From contig CAZMNO010000031.1 of NCBI GenBank assembly GCA_964567685.1, forward strand, positions 1 to 40,996: DNA of 40,996 bases. The letters are read 5' to 3'. This document shows, in pieces, positions 34,024 through 40,996 of this stretch. The notes beneath the pieces were generated by a model that was not told the DNA's origin, ran no database searches, and saw nothing but the letters and a program-made list of their open reading frames with translations. This DNA comes from UBA5972 sp964567685. GTDB taxonomy: Bacteria > Pseudomonadota > Alphaproteobacteria > Rhodobacterales > Rhodobacteraceae. The position numbers and the translations under genes were made by a program. Each line of letters starts with the position of its first letter. Position 1 is the first letter of the stretch.

Positions 34024-34701
34024 CTAACCTGCTGCCGTTTCATACCCACAAGATTTAAACCAACTCGCGTGCTTTTCCTCAATCGCCAGGATCAGCCCGG
34101 GATCGATTTGTCCAACCCACGTTCCTGAGCCGCCATCGGTTATGTGCCCCTTATGATAAAGGTTTTCTTTATCATGCTGTCTACTATCAGCGGATTTTTT
34201 ATGAGAGAGCAGACGAACCTCTTCATCGATCGAGTCGAAGTCAACATTTGCTATTCCCAGGACATTTGACATCTCTCTCACCAAAGCAACCTTGTCCTGC
34301 AACAGCGACTCAAATGGCACTATCATATCTGCACGGTCACAAAACTTTTTGTGGCGCATGACATAGTCATCGGCGAACTTCATTGTCGGTTGAACGTTCC
34401 AGATTCGAGTTCTGCTGGCCAGAACATCTCGCAAATCGCGATAAGAATAAAGCACGTGACTCGCCCAGCGAATGTATTTGGGTCTATATCCGTGAATTTT
34501 TATAACCATGTTCCCGGCGGCTGAAAGATCTGTAATATCTTTCCACCAACCTGAGCCGCAATCCTCGCCTGCCTGCCTCGATACCATAACCCGGGCAACA
34601 TTGAACAGCCAGGTACTGCCAGACCGTGATGCACCGGCTGATAATACCCTAAATCCCGGCTTTTGCGATTGACTTGTCTGCCCGATATTCGAGTTCGCCA
34701 T
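34024..34701 (-). CDS. Sulfotransferase-like protein
   Basis: A 225-residue protein of the sulfotransferase fold. The N-terminal GASRSGSTWLFNV is the 5'-phosphosulfate loop that binds PAPS, and YRDLRDVLASRTR matches the 3'-phosphate motif. GHITDGGSGTWVGQID resembles the C-terminal cofactor segment. It may sulfate a surface glycan or small molecule; the acceptor is unknown. Base composition is clearly more AT-rich than the neighbours and no ribosome-binding site is obvious, both consistent with recent acquisition. A perfect 9-bp inverted repeat (34153-34175) lies within it. Confidence 0.72.
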   Translation of the reverse strand: MANSNIGQTSQSQKPGFRVLSAGASRSGSTWLFNVARVMVSRQAGEDCGSGWWKDITDLSAAGNMVIKIHGYRPKYIRWASHVLYSYRDLRDVLASRTRIWNVQPTMKFADDYVMRHKKFCDRADMIVPFESLLQDKVALVREMSNVLGIANVDFDSIDEEVRLLSHKKSADSRQHDKENLYHKGHITDGGSGTWVGQIDPGLILAIEEKHASWFKSCGYETAAG

Positions 34702-34793
34702 CTATCTGATAATCCGATATTAAATCGAGAATCCGTACAGCAATAGCGCCGGATCAGTCGATATCATCTGCATTCACTTTTGACAACTGAAGC

Positions 34794-35255
34794 CTAGACC
34801 GCCATTGCCGTCGTCGATTTGATCTCTTCCATCGACAAGAGCGCCGTTACGTTGAAAATCTTCACCTCCGAAATCAGCGCCTGATAGAAGACATCATAGG
34901 CCTTGGCGTTTTCCACCCGCACTTTCAGGATATAGTCGATATCACCCGCCAGCCGGTGCGCTTCCAGCACTTCGGGGCGGTCGCGCAAGGTTTTTAGAAA
35001 CCGTGCCTGCCAGTCAGCTTCGTGCTCGGACGTGCGGATCAGCACGAAGAAACAGGCCTCCAGCCCAAGTGCGTCGGGATCAAGCAAAACCGTCTGCTTT
35101 TTGATCACGCCTGATTTTCGCAATTTGCGGATGCGATTCCATACCGGGGTCTTGGAAGAGCCCGTTTTTTTGGCAATTTCGTCCAGAGACTGGCTCGCGT
35201 CGGCCTGCAGTTCGGAAAGGATTTTCCGGTCAATGTCGTCGAGTTGGACTTGCAT
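34794..35255 (-). CDS. Lrp/AsnC-family transcriptional regulator
   Basis: A 153-residue Lrp/AsnC regulator. The N-terminal winged helix (DDIDRKILSELQADASQSLDEIAKKTG, then SKTPVWNRIRKLRKSG) is followed by the effector-binding RAM domain (residues ~70-150). ATG 35255 follows a strong GGAGGAG; a longer frame adds 13 poorly supported residues. It is transcribed divergently from the assimilatory sulfite reductase operon across a 160-bp AT-rich gap, so it is the likely cysteine- or sulfur-responsive local regulator. Effector not determinable from sequence. Confidence 0.88.
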   Translation of the reverse strand: MQVQLDDIDRKILSELQADASQSLDEIAKKTGSSKTPVWNRIRKLRKSGVIKKQTVLLDPDALGLEACFFVLIRTSEHEADWQARFLKTLRDRPEVLEAHRLAGDIDYILKVRVENAKAYDVFYQALISEVKIFNVTALLSMEEIKSTTAMAV

Positions 35256-35333
35256 TCGCTCCTCCGGGATAAATATGAACTTCGTTCTGCTCAAAAACGC
35301 ATTAACGGGACTATTTTCTTATTTCAAGCAGGG

Positions 35334-35364
35334 TATAGTATTTATAATGGAAAAATATTCTATA
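35334..35364. promoter_or_regulatory. AT-rich imperfect dyad in the cys operon promoter
   Basis: TATAGTATTT (35334-35343) faces AAATATTCTATA (35353-35364), an imperfect inverted repeat. A perfect -10 hexamer TATAAT (35343-35348) lies inside it. AT-rich dyads of this kind suit Lrp-family binding. Occlusion of the operon's -10 would give repression. Confidence 0.45.
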
Positions 35365-35415
35365 TAGAGCAGAAATGAAGCGCCTTATACGGGCGGGCCA
35401 TAACGGAGCCGCAAC

Positions 35416-35976
35416 ATGCTGACCGAGACTCAGACACCAAAAACCGACCTGCAACTGGTGGCAACCGGAGCAGACAAAACCGCTATCCAGAGCGAAAGCG
35501 ATGTGCTTGACCCGGCGTATCTCCGTGCTGTCGCCGACCTGGCCGATGGCCGGGGTGCCGTGCGTTTCACCCCCGGCGGCGGCGTCATCCTTGACAAGCC
35601 CCTCAACCGGGAGGAGCGCAAAGCCCTGCCTTTGCCGGTTGAAATCCCTGCCCGTTTCCTTGACCTGCCGCAGGACCGGTTTCACCGCGCCTATAATGCC
35701 AACCGCGAATTTGCAGCCTTCATCGATCGCTACACGGTTCCGCATATGCGCCCGGGCTATCGTCTGGTTGTCATTCCCGCAGCAGCACCTTTAAGTGCCG
35801 CTCAACTGCGTCTGATCGCTGATATCGCCGAGGCTTACGGCCATTCAACGATCCGTGCGACTGCCGGGGTATCGATCCGCCTGCCCAACGTTCCGGTGGC
35901 GTTGCTCAGACCTCTGGCATCAGCCCTGATCAAAGCCGGGCTCTGGCAGAATGGCGAAGAGCGGCTGGCCGCTTAA
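35416..35976 (+). CDS. Stand-alone nitrite/sulfite reductase ferredoxin-like half-domain protein
   Basis: A 186-residue cytosolic protein, first gene of the sulfite reduction operon. Residues ~113-177 (GYRLVVIPAAAPLSAAQLRLIADIAEAYGHSTIRAT onward to LIKAGLW) look like the ferredoxin-like half-domain found twice in nitrite and sulfite reductases. Residues 1-100 are not recognised. It has no cysteine at all, so it cannot carry the 4Fe-4S/siroheme centre. It might aid assembly of, or bind, the adjacent reductase. ACGGAG precedes the ATG. In related genomes I expect cysG at this place; it is absent here. Confidence 0.7.
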   Translation: MLTETQTPKTDLQLVATGADKTAIQSESDVLDPAYLRAVADLADGRGAVRFTPGGGVILDKPLNREERKALPLPVEIPARFLDLPQDRFHRAYNANREFAAFIDRYTVPHMRPGYRLVVIPAAAPLSAAQLRLIADIAEAYGHSTIRATAGVSIRLPNVPVALLRPLASALIKAGLWQNGEERLAA

Positions 35977-36008
35977 GCACACAGAAACAATCTATTGCTG
36001 AGGTTCAG

Positions 36009-36338
36009 ATGCCCCGCTCTGACAAATCCCGCTTTGCACCAAAGATCCTGACCGCCCATCACCTGATCGATGGCGATGTCGTATACATGGATGCCTGCGG
36101 AAACTGGACCCGCCGGATCGCCCAGGCGCGATTGATTAGCGACCAGATCGAGGCCGAGGCCCTCCTGAAAACTGCTGAAGCCGATAGCGGCAACGTCATA
36201 AGTGCTGCCCTCAGCGACGCGCTACCGGGCGTCGATGGCACCCCGCAGCCGACGCATTTTCGCGAGGTCTTTCGCATGACCGGCCCATCAAACCGGTTCC
36301 ACGGCAAGCAAGCCGATTTCAGCCTGGAGGCGCGCTGA
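36009..36338 (+). CDS. DUF2849 family protein
   Basis: A 109-residue protein of DUF2849. It has KILTAHHLIDGDVVYMDACGNW near the start, repeated Ala/Glu helices, and the ending HFREVFRMTGPSNRF. The family is found beside sulfite reductase genes in alphaproteobacteria and is probably an accessory factor, but no activity is established. It lies 32 bp after the half-domain gene and 1 bp before the reductase gene, clearly in the operon. Confidence 0.82.
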   Translation: MPRSDKSRFAPKILTAHHLIDGDVVYMDACGNWTRRIAQARLISDQIEAEALLKTAEADSGNVISAALSDALPGVDGTPQPTHFREVFRMTGPSNRFHGKQADFSLEAR

Positions 36339-36339
36339 G

Positions 36340-38010
36340 ATGTACAAGTATTCCGAATTTGACCGGGCCTATCTGAAAAAGCGGGTGTCGCAGTTTCGCC
36401 ATCAGGTGAAGCGGCGCCTTGATGGCTCGTTGACCGAAGACGAGTTTCGCCCGCTCAGGCTGATGAACGGGCTTTATCTCTTGTTGCACGCCTACATGCT
36501 GCGCGTCGCTATTCCCTACGGCTCGCTCAATAGCACCCAGATGAACAAACTGGCCGAGATCGCTGACAAGTGGGACAAGGGGTATGTGCATTTCTCAACC
36601 CGGCAAAATGTTCAGTATCACTGGCCAAAACTGACCGACGTGCCTGACGTCCTACAAGCCCTTGCAGAAGTTGACATGCATGCCATTCAAACCTCGGGCC
36701 CCTGCGTACGCGGCATCACCGCAGATCATTTTGCCGGTGCCGCTCAGGATGAACTGGCTGATCCGCGCCCGACGGCCGAGCTGATCCGCCAATGGTCGAC
36801 CGACCACCCCGAATTCGCGTATCTTCCGCGCAAGTTCAAAATTGCCGTCACTGGCAGTGAACAAGACCGCGCAGTGATCAAGGCGCACGATATCGGTGTA
36901 CAGCTGGTTGAAAACGATCACGGCACACCGGGTTACCGCATTCTGGTCGGTGGCGGGCTTGGCCGCACGCCGATGATCGGCACAATCATTCGTGAGTTTC
37001 TGCCGCGCGCGGACCTTCTGCCTTATCTTGAAGCAATTCTGCAGGTCTATAACCAGATCGGGCGGCGCGACAATAAATATAAGGCGCGCATCAAGATCAC
37101 CGTGCATGAACACCGGATCGAGCGCATCCGTGCCCTGGTGGAAGAGCGGTTTTTACTGCAACGCGCCCGATTTGGCGGTGTCGATCAGGTGAAACTGGCC
37201 GAAATCGAAGCCGATTTTGCAGGCCCTGAATTCCTAAATCTTGATCCCACCGAATTTGAGGGTACGCTGTCACGCGACCCCGTCTTCCGCTCTTTCGTGG
37301 ACACCAATACCACCCCGCATCGCAATCCTGATTACGCCATCCTGTCAGTTTCGCTGAAGAAACACGGGGAAACACCGGGCGATGCAACATCGGCTCAATT
37401 GCGGGCGCTGGCTGTGATTGCAAAGAAATACGCACATGACGAATTGCGCATCAGCCACGAGCAGAACATCATCCTGCCGCATGTTCCAAAAGCGCATCTG
37501 AAAGAGGTACATACCGCCCTGAAAAAGGCGGACCTGGCAACCGCCAATATCGGCCTCATCTCAGACATCATTGCCTGCCCCGGCATGGATTACTGCGATC
37601 TGGCCACGGCACGTTCGATCCCGATTGCCCAACAAATTGCCACACGCTTTGATGAATTGAAGCTTGAGCATGAAATCGGCCCGCTCAAGATCAAAATCTC
37701 AGGCTGCATCAATGCCTGCGGGCATCACCATGTCGGCCATATCGGCATTCTGGGGCTGGAAAAGGCCGGAGTTGAAAGCTATCAGATTACGCTTGGCGGC
37801 GATGGTTCTGAAAACGCAGCCATCGGTGCGCGCTTGGGGCCGGGCTTTTCGGCTGAGGAAATTCTACCCGCCGTCGAAACCCTGATCCGGGCCTATCTCG
37901 ACCTGCGTCAGGACGCTGAGGAAGAGTTCCTTACCACATATCGCCGCCTTGGCATGGCCCCCTTCAAAGCCGCCCTTTATGGAGAAGAGGAACGGGTTCG
38001 TGCCGCTTGA
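36340..38010 (+). CDS. cysI: Ferredoxin-type nitrite/sulfite reductase (assimilatory sulfite reductase)
   Basis: A 556-residue siroheme enzyme reducing sulfite to sulfide by six electrons. The two ferredoxin-like half-domains and two catalytic lobes are present. The cluster ligands are Cys413 and Cys419 (ACPGMDYC, C-x5-C) and Cys456 and Cys460 (SGCINAC, C-x3-C), the last bridging to siroheme. The N-terminal lobe has the RQNVQYHWP-type motif. Operon context with APS reductase makes sulfite the substrate. The fpr gene downstream could supply electrons through ferredoxin. The stop overlaps the start of cysH. Confidence 0.93.
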   Translation: MYKYSEFDRAYLKKRVSQFRHQVKRRLDGSLTEDEFRPLRLMNGLYLLLHAYMLRVAIPYGSLNSTQMNKLAEIADKWDKGYVHFSTRQNVQYHWPKLTDVPDVLQALAEVDMHAIQTSGPCVRGITADHFAGAAQDELADPRPTAELIRQWSTDHPEFAYLPRKFKIAVTGSEQDRAVIKAHDIGVQLVENDHGTPGYRILVGGGLGRTPMIGTIIREFLPRADLLPYLEAILQVYNQIGRRDNKYKARIKITVHEHRIERIRALVEERFLLQRARFGGVDQVKLAEIEADFAGPEFLNLDPTEFEGTLSRDPVFRSFVDTNTTPHRNPDYAILSVSLKKHGETPGDATSAQLRALAVIAKKYAHDELRISHEQNIILPHVPKAHLKEVHTALKKADLATANIGLISDIIACPGMDYCDLATARSIPIAQQIATRFDELKLEHEIGPLKIKISGCINACGHHHVGHIGILGLEKAGVESYQITLGGDGSENAAIGARLGPGFSAEEILPAVETLIRAYLDLRQDAEEEFLTTYRRLGMAPFKAALYGEEERVRAA

Positions 38011-38746
38011 TGCCCCCCTTGCCCCGATCCGGGATCGCGTGTGCGAGCTCAACCAGCGCTACCGCCATCATGGGGCGGTGTCTGTTCTAAGCCGCGCTCT
38101 GTCCGACCCCCTGTTGGGGCGCGTGGCACTGGTTTCCTCTTTCGGAACTGAATCCGTGGTCTTGCTGCACCTGATCTCGATCATGGACCGCACAACACCG
38201 GTACTGTTCATCGATACCGAGCTTCTGTTTGCCGAAACACTGGAATATCAGCAAACCATCGCCAAAAAATTCGGGCTGACGGATATTCGCGTGCTCAAGG
38301 CTGACCGCACCGACCTCAGCACGCATGACCCCGACAATCGCCTGTCTGAAACCGATCCCAATTCCTGCTGCGCGATGCGCAAGATCGCGCCCCTGCAGGC
38401 AGAGCTTGCCGGTTTTGACAGCTGGGTCACCGGTCGCAAGCGTTATCAGGGTGGTATCCGGCAAGCGATCGACTTTTTTGAGAACGAGGATGACCTCAGG
38501 ATCAAGATCAATCCGCTGGCGCATTGGACGCGCGACGATCTTAGGGACTATATCGCCAACAACAATCTGCCTCGGCATCCGCTTGTTGCCCGGGGCTATC
38601 CATCTGTTGGGTGCGCGCCTTGCACCACGCCAGTGAATTCGGGTGAAGATATCCGGTCAGGCCGTTGGCGAAATTCAGAAAAAACCGAATGCGGTATCCA
38701 TTTTACCAAATTCGGACTCCAGCGCGGAAAGGTGGCTGCGATATGA
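38000..38746 (+). CDS. cysH: Adenylyl-sulfate (APS) reductase CysH
   Basis: A 248-residue thioredoxin- or glutathione-dependent reductase converting APS to sulfite. The paired cysteines C123-C124 (SCCAMRK) and C205-C208 (GCAPC) that bind a [4Fe-4S] cluster mark it as the APS type rather than the PAPS type. The catalytic Cys231 is in ECGIH. The SSFGTESVVLL nucleotide loop is intact. The GTG at 38000 follows AGAGG and overlaps the cysI end by 11 bp; an in-frame ATG at 37979 lacks a ribosome-binding site. It overlaps the next gene by ATGA. Confidence 0.9.
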   Translation: MPLDAPLAPIRDRVCELNQRYRHHGAVSVLSRALSDPLLGRVALVSSFGTESVVLLHLISIMDRTTPVLFIDTELLFAETLEYQQTIAKKFGLTDIRVLKADRTDLSTHDPDNRLSETDPNSCCAMRKIAPLQAELAGFDSWVTGRKRYQGGIRQAIDFFENEDDLRIKINPLAHWTRDDLRDYIANNNLPRHPLVARGYPSVGCAPCTTPVNSGEDIRSGRWRNSEKTECGIHFTKFGLQRGKVAAI

Positions 38747-39174
38747 ACATCATTGTAAGCGATACCGGCTTTGCTGCTGACGATTGGCATCTTGAGTTTC
38801 ATCCCGTGGACAAGCTCGACGAGCTGATCGCCGCCGAATTGCCTGCACTGGCCCTTGAACTTGATAATGATTTTGAGGCCGAGCTTCTTGCCCCGGTGAT
38901 CCACCGGATCGACCTGATCAAAGTCAACTTCCCGACTTCCGCCGATGGGCGCGGCTTTTCGTTGGCAACGCAACTCAGAATGCTCGGCTTTCAGGGCCGC
39001 CTGCGCGCCGCAGGTCACGTGATTGCAGATCAATACGCGATGGCGCGGCGATCCGGATTTGACGAAGTTGAAATATCCGAGGCGCTTGCGCGGCGTCAGC
39101 CCGAACCGCAATGGCTTGCCCGTTCCGACTGGCAGGACCACTTCTATCAACAGCGCTTGCGCCAATTTGCCTGA
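38743..39174 (+). CDS. DUF934 family protein
   Basis: A 143-residue protein of DUF934, a conserved member of assimilatory sulfate-reduction operons. Recognisable parts are IDLIKVNFPTSADGRGFSLATQLRMLGFQGRLRAAGHVIADQYAMARRSGFDEVEI. The fold is predicted to be alpha/beta with no membrane segment; no cofactor motif is visible. Its ATG overlaps the cysH stop (ATGA at 38743-38746), so it is translated with CysH. A role in the sulfite pathway is inferred from gene order only. Confidence 0.85.
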   Translation: MNIIVSDTGFAADDWHLEFHPVDKLDELIAAELPALALELDNDFEAELLAPVIHRIDLIKVNFPTSADGRGFSLATQLRMLGFQGRLRAAGHVIADQYAMARRSGFDEVEISEALARRQPEPQWLARSDWQDHFYQQRLRQFA

Positions 39175-39243
39175 TTTAAGAACATGATGAGAGACCTTAC
39201 AGATCACGTGTCCGAGTTCACCGAAAACCCTAGAGACACGCCA

Positions 39244-40062
39244 ATGAACGATGAAAGCCAGATTGCGGCGGACGCCGTCGTAAAAGCTGCCCGCCTGCCT
39301 GATGCGCAGACAGTGACCTCGGTCACCCACTGGAACGAACGTTTGTTTTCGTTTCGTGTAACCCGGCCAATGTCGCTCAGGTTTCGCAGTGGCGAGTTTC
39401 TGATGATCGGCTTGCTTGATGACCGTGGCAAGCCAATTTTGCGCGCGTATTCAATTGCTTCCCCCTCCTGGGATGAGGAACTTGAGTTCTATTCAATCAA
39501 AGTTCCCGACGGCCCGCTAACGTCAAGATTGCAGCATATCAAACCCGGCGGTCAAATCATCATCCGCCCCAAACCCGTCGGCTCGCTTGTGGTTGATGCC
39601 TTATTGCCCGGTAAGCGGCTTTACCTTATTGCAACCGGCACCGGCATCGCGCCTTTTGCTTCCTTGGTGCGTGACCCCGAGGTTTATGAGAAATTCGATC
39701 AGGTGATCCTGACCCACACCACCCGCAGCGCATCGGCCCTGCATTACAGTCAAAAGCTGGTTGACGATATCCTCAGCGACGAGATCGTCAGCGAAATCGC
39801 CGGCGGCAAACTTTGGTATTATCCAACCACAACCCGCGAAGAAACGCCGAAAATGGGCCGGATTACCGACCTGATCACAACCGGCGAGCTGTTCCATGAC
39901 CTTGACCTGCCGCCCCTAAATGCGGCCGAAGACCGGGTGATGATCTGTGGCTCTATGGGGCTGAACACGGACATGAAGGCGATCATGGAAGCGGCTGGCC
40001 TGCGCGAAGGCTCAAACCACGAACCCGGTGAATATGTGCTTGAAAAGGCATTTGTCGGCTAG
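39244..40062 (+). CDS. fpr: Ferredoxin-NADP+ reductase
   Basis: A 272-residue FAD enzyme exchanging electrons between NADPH and ferredoxin or flavodoxin. The FAD motif RAYSIAS and the NADP-binding GTGIAPFAS are intact. The whole protein closely resembles Rhodobacter capsulatus FPR (DAQTVTSV, FSFRVTRP, FYSIKVPDGPLTSRLQHI, VEKAFVG end). Directly downstream of the sulfite-reduction genes (69 bp), it is the likely electron source for CysI. ATG 39244 gives the family N-terminus; a start at 39184 is possible but adds a non-conserved segment. Confidence 0.94.
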   Translation: MNDESQIAADAVVKAARLPDAQTVTSVTHWNERLFSFRVTRPMSLRFRSGEFLMIGLLDDRGKPILRAYSIASPSWDEELEFYSIKVPDGPLTSRLQHIKPGGQIIIRPKPVGSLVVDALLPGKRLYLIATGTGIAPFASLVRDPEVYEKFDQVILTHTTRSASALHYSQKLVDDILSDEIVSEIAGGKLWYYPTTTREETPKMGRITDLITTGELFHDLDLPPLNAAEDRVMICGSMGLNTDMKAIMEAAGLREGSNHEPGEYVLEKAFVG

Positions 40063-40096
40063 CAGCGCTGGCTTTTGTGGGGAGTGCAGAGTTCGA

Positions 40097-40867
40097 CTAC
40101 TCTTTGTGCGGCAGATTTTTAGTAATCTGATGGGCAAGAGCCGCAGGCATTGCATTCAACATCCAGATTGCCAGCGCCAGCGGCATCGGAAAGGTCACGC
40201 GGGCCTTATTGCGCGCCAGACCCTTGCGAATAATCCGTGAGGCACGATCGGCGTCCATAAGAAAGAGCATCGGAAATTTGTTGTCTGCCGACATCCGGCT
40301 GCGCACATGTCCCGGGCAGATCACCGAAATACCGATCCCTTTCCCCGCATACCGCCCACGCAGCCCTTCACCCAAGGTTCTGACTGCGGCTTTGCTTGCC
40401 GAATAGGCAGGTGTGCTGCTTAATCCGTAAAATCCGGTCAGCGATGAGACGATGCCGATCTGCCCGCGCAGTCTGGGCGTCATAACGTCCAGCGCCGGCA
40501 TGACAGTGTTCAAAACCCCGGACAGGTTTGTGTCGATGATTTCGCGCGACTGATCTTCAAAGTTCCGGGCATTGCCCTGCCCCGCCGCAATTGCGGCATT
40601 TGCCACGATCAAGTCAAGCGGTGAGGACCTGTCCACTTCGCTGATCCAGCCTGCCATTGCCTCCTTAGAGCGAACATCCAGATCCCGTGCATCAACCGCA
40701 GCACCCTTTGCACGGCAGGCCTCCGCCACCATGTCCAGGCGCTGCCGGTTTCGCCCCGACAGAAACAGGTTTATCCCCGGATTGGCGTAATCCCGCGCCA
40801 GCGCTTCGCCAATTCCGCTGGATGCGCCGGTTATTAATATGGATTGAAATTGCGCCAGTTTGGTCAT
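40097..40867 (-). CDS. Short-chain dehydrogenase/reductase
   Basis: A 256-residue classical SDR oxidoreductase. The cofactor loop TGASSGIG lies at 13-20, the NAA-type motif at 90-92, and the catalytic set Ser141/142, Tyr155 and Lys159 in YSASK is complete. An Arg after the second beta-strand (SGRNRQR) suggests NADP(H). The C-terminal hydrophobic segment (PMPLALAIWMLNAMPAALAHQ) may attach it to the membrane. The substrate is unknown. It is convergent with fpr, 34 bp away, with no visible terminator. Confidence 0.85.
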   Translation of the reverse strand: MTKLAQFQSILITGASSGIGEALARDYANPGINLFLSGRNRQRLDMVAEACRAKGAAVDARDLDVRSKEAMAGWISEVDRSSPLDLIVANAAIAAGQGNARNFEDQSREIIDTNLSGVLNTVMPALDVMTPRLRGQIGIVSSLTGFYGLSSTPAYSASKAAVRTLGEGLRGRYAGKGIGISVICPGHVRSRMSADNKFPMLFLMDADRASRIIRKGLARNKARVTFPMPLALAIWMLNAMPAALAHQITKNLPHKE

Positions 40868-40948
40868 CCGGAGTCCATTTGGGTTTGGAGCGATCAGGCT
40901 CGGGCAGTGTGGCACAATGCTGCTTGTACAGAAACTCTTTAGTGACTA

Positions 40949-40996
40949 GGGCCTGTTGACGTTCATTTCAGTTCGATCATGGTTGCTGCGAGAGAG
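40949..40996. mobile_element. Possible insertion-sequence left end (partial, window edge)
   Basis: The last ~48 bp begin GGGCCTGTTGACGTTCATTT just after a CTAG, which resembles from memory the terminal repeats of IS5/IS427-type elements in Rhodobacterales. No transposase is visible because the window ends here. The resemblance is not checkable within the window. Confidence 0.3.

Noticed and set aside
34153..34175. Perfect 9-bp inverted repeat ATGATAAAG / CTTTATCAT as a terminator or attachment site
   Set aside because: It lies inside the sulfotransferase coding sequence with no T-run and no second copy; noted only as part of the gene's unusual composition.

Overview
The window looks like core chromosome from an alphaproteobacterium of the Rhodobacterales (Roseobacter/Rhodobacter type). 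It is GC-rich. The evidence is a 407-residue 5-aminolevulinate synthase with the expected Lys248, CtrA (Asp51) next to its inhibitor SciP, GTTC-N7-GTTC LexA-type boxes, a rodZ-ispG pair, an LdtR-like MarR regulator beside hemA, and a ferredoxin-NADP reductase that closely resembles the Rhodobacter capsulatus enzyme. No rRNA, tRNA, CRISPR array, prophage or complete insertion sequence was found.

Layout. 1-5.5 kb: a DUF2892 membrane protein, uvrA, a rhodanese behind a sulfide-responsive-type operator, a lytic transglycosylase, ssb and usg. 5.5-11.5 kb: a B12-binding mutase-like protein divergent from gyrA, then two DoxX membrane proteins. 11.5-15.4 kb: trmFO, a methyltransferase, gluQ, hisI and an IscU-like protein. 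15.4-21.2 kb (minus strand): sciP, ctrA, ligA, recG and then a 40-codon membrane-protein gene with its own promoter region, LexA-type boxes and terminator. 21.3-26.1 kb: mnmA, two exported proteins, an M20 peptidase and a DUF1499 protein. 26.1-30.4 kb (minus strand): an LdtR-like regulator, hemA, rodZ-like and ispG. 30.7-34.7 kb: an HTH regulator, sugar kinase and sdhE in a tightly coupled operon, a divergent aspartate aminotransferase with a small unknown gene, and an AT-richer sulfotransferase gene that looks acquired. 34.8-40.1 kb: an Lrp-family regulator divergent from an assimilatory sulfate reduction operon. 40.1-41 kb: a short-chain dehydrogenase, then a possible insertion-sequence edge.

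Two units stand out. The first is the unlisted 40-aa single-pass membrane protein downstream of recG. Its promoter region carries three GTTC elements at exact 7-bp spacing (two overlapping alphaproteobacterial LexA boxes), with a fourth at 6 bp, and a strong minus-strand intrinsic terminator closes the unit. It is a good candidate for an SOS-induced small membrane effector, similar in concept to Caulobacter SidA or to TisB-type toxins. The second is the sulfite reductase operon. Its first gene encodes a cysteine-free protein resembling only the ferredoxin-like half-domain of nitrite/sulfite reductases, in the place where I would expect a siroheme synthase gene.

Starts were chosen by ribosome-binding site and family alignment from memory, and several differ from the longest reading frame. 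No database search was possible, so family names rest on recognised motifs.
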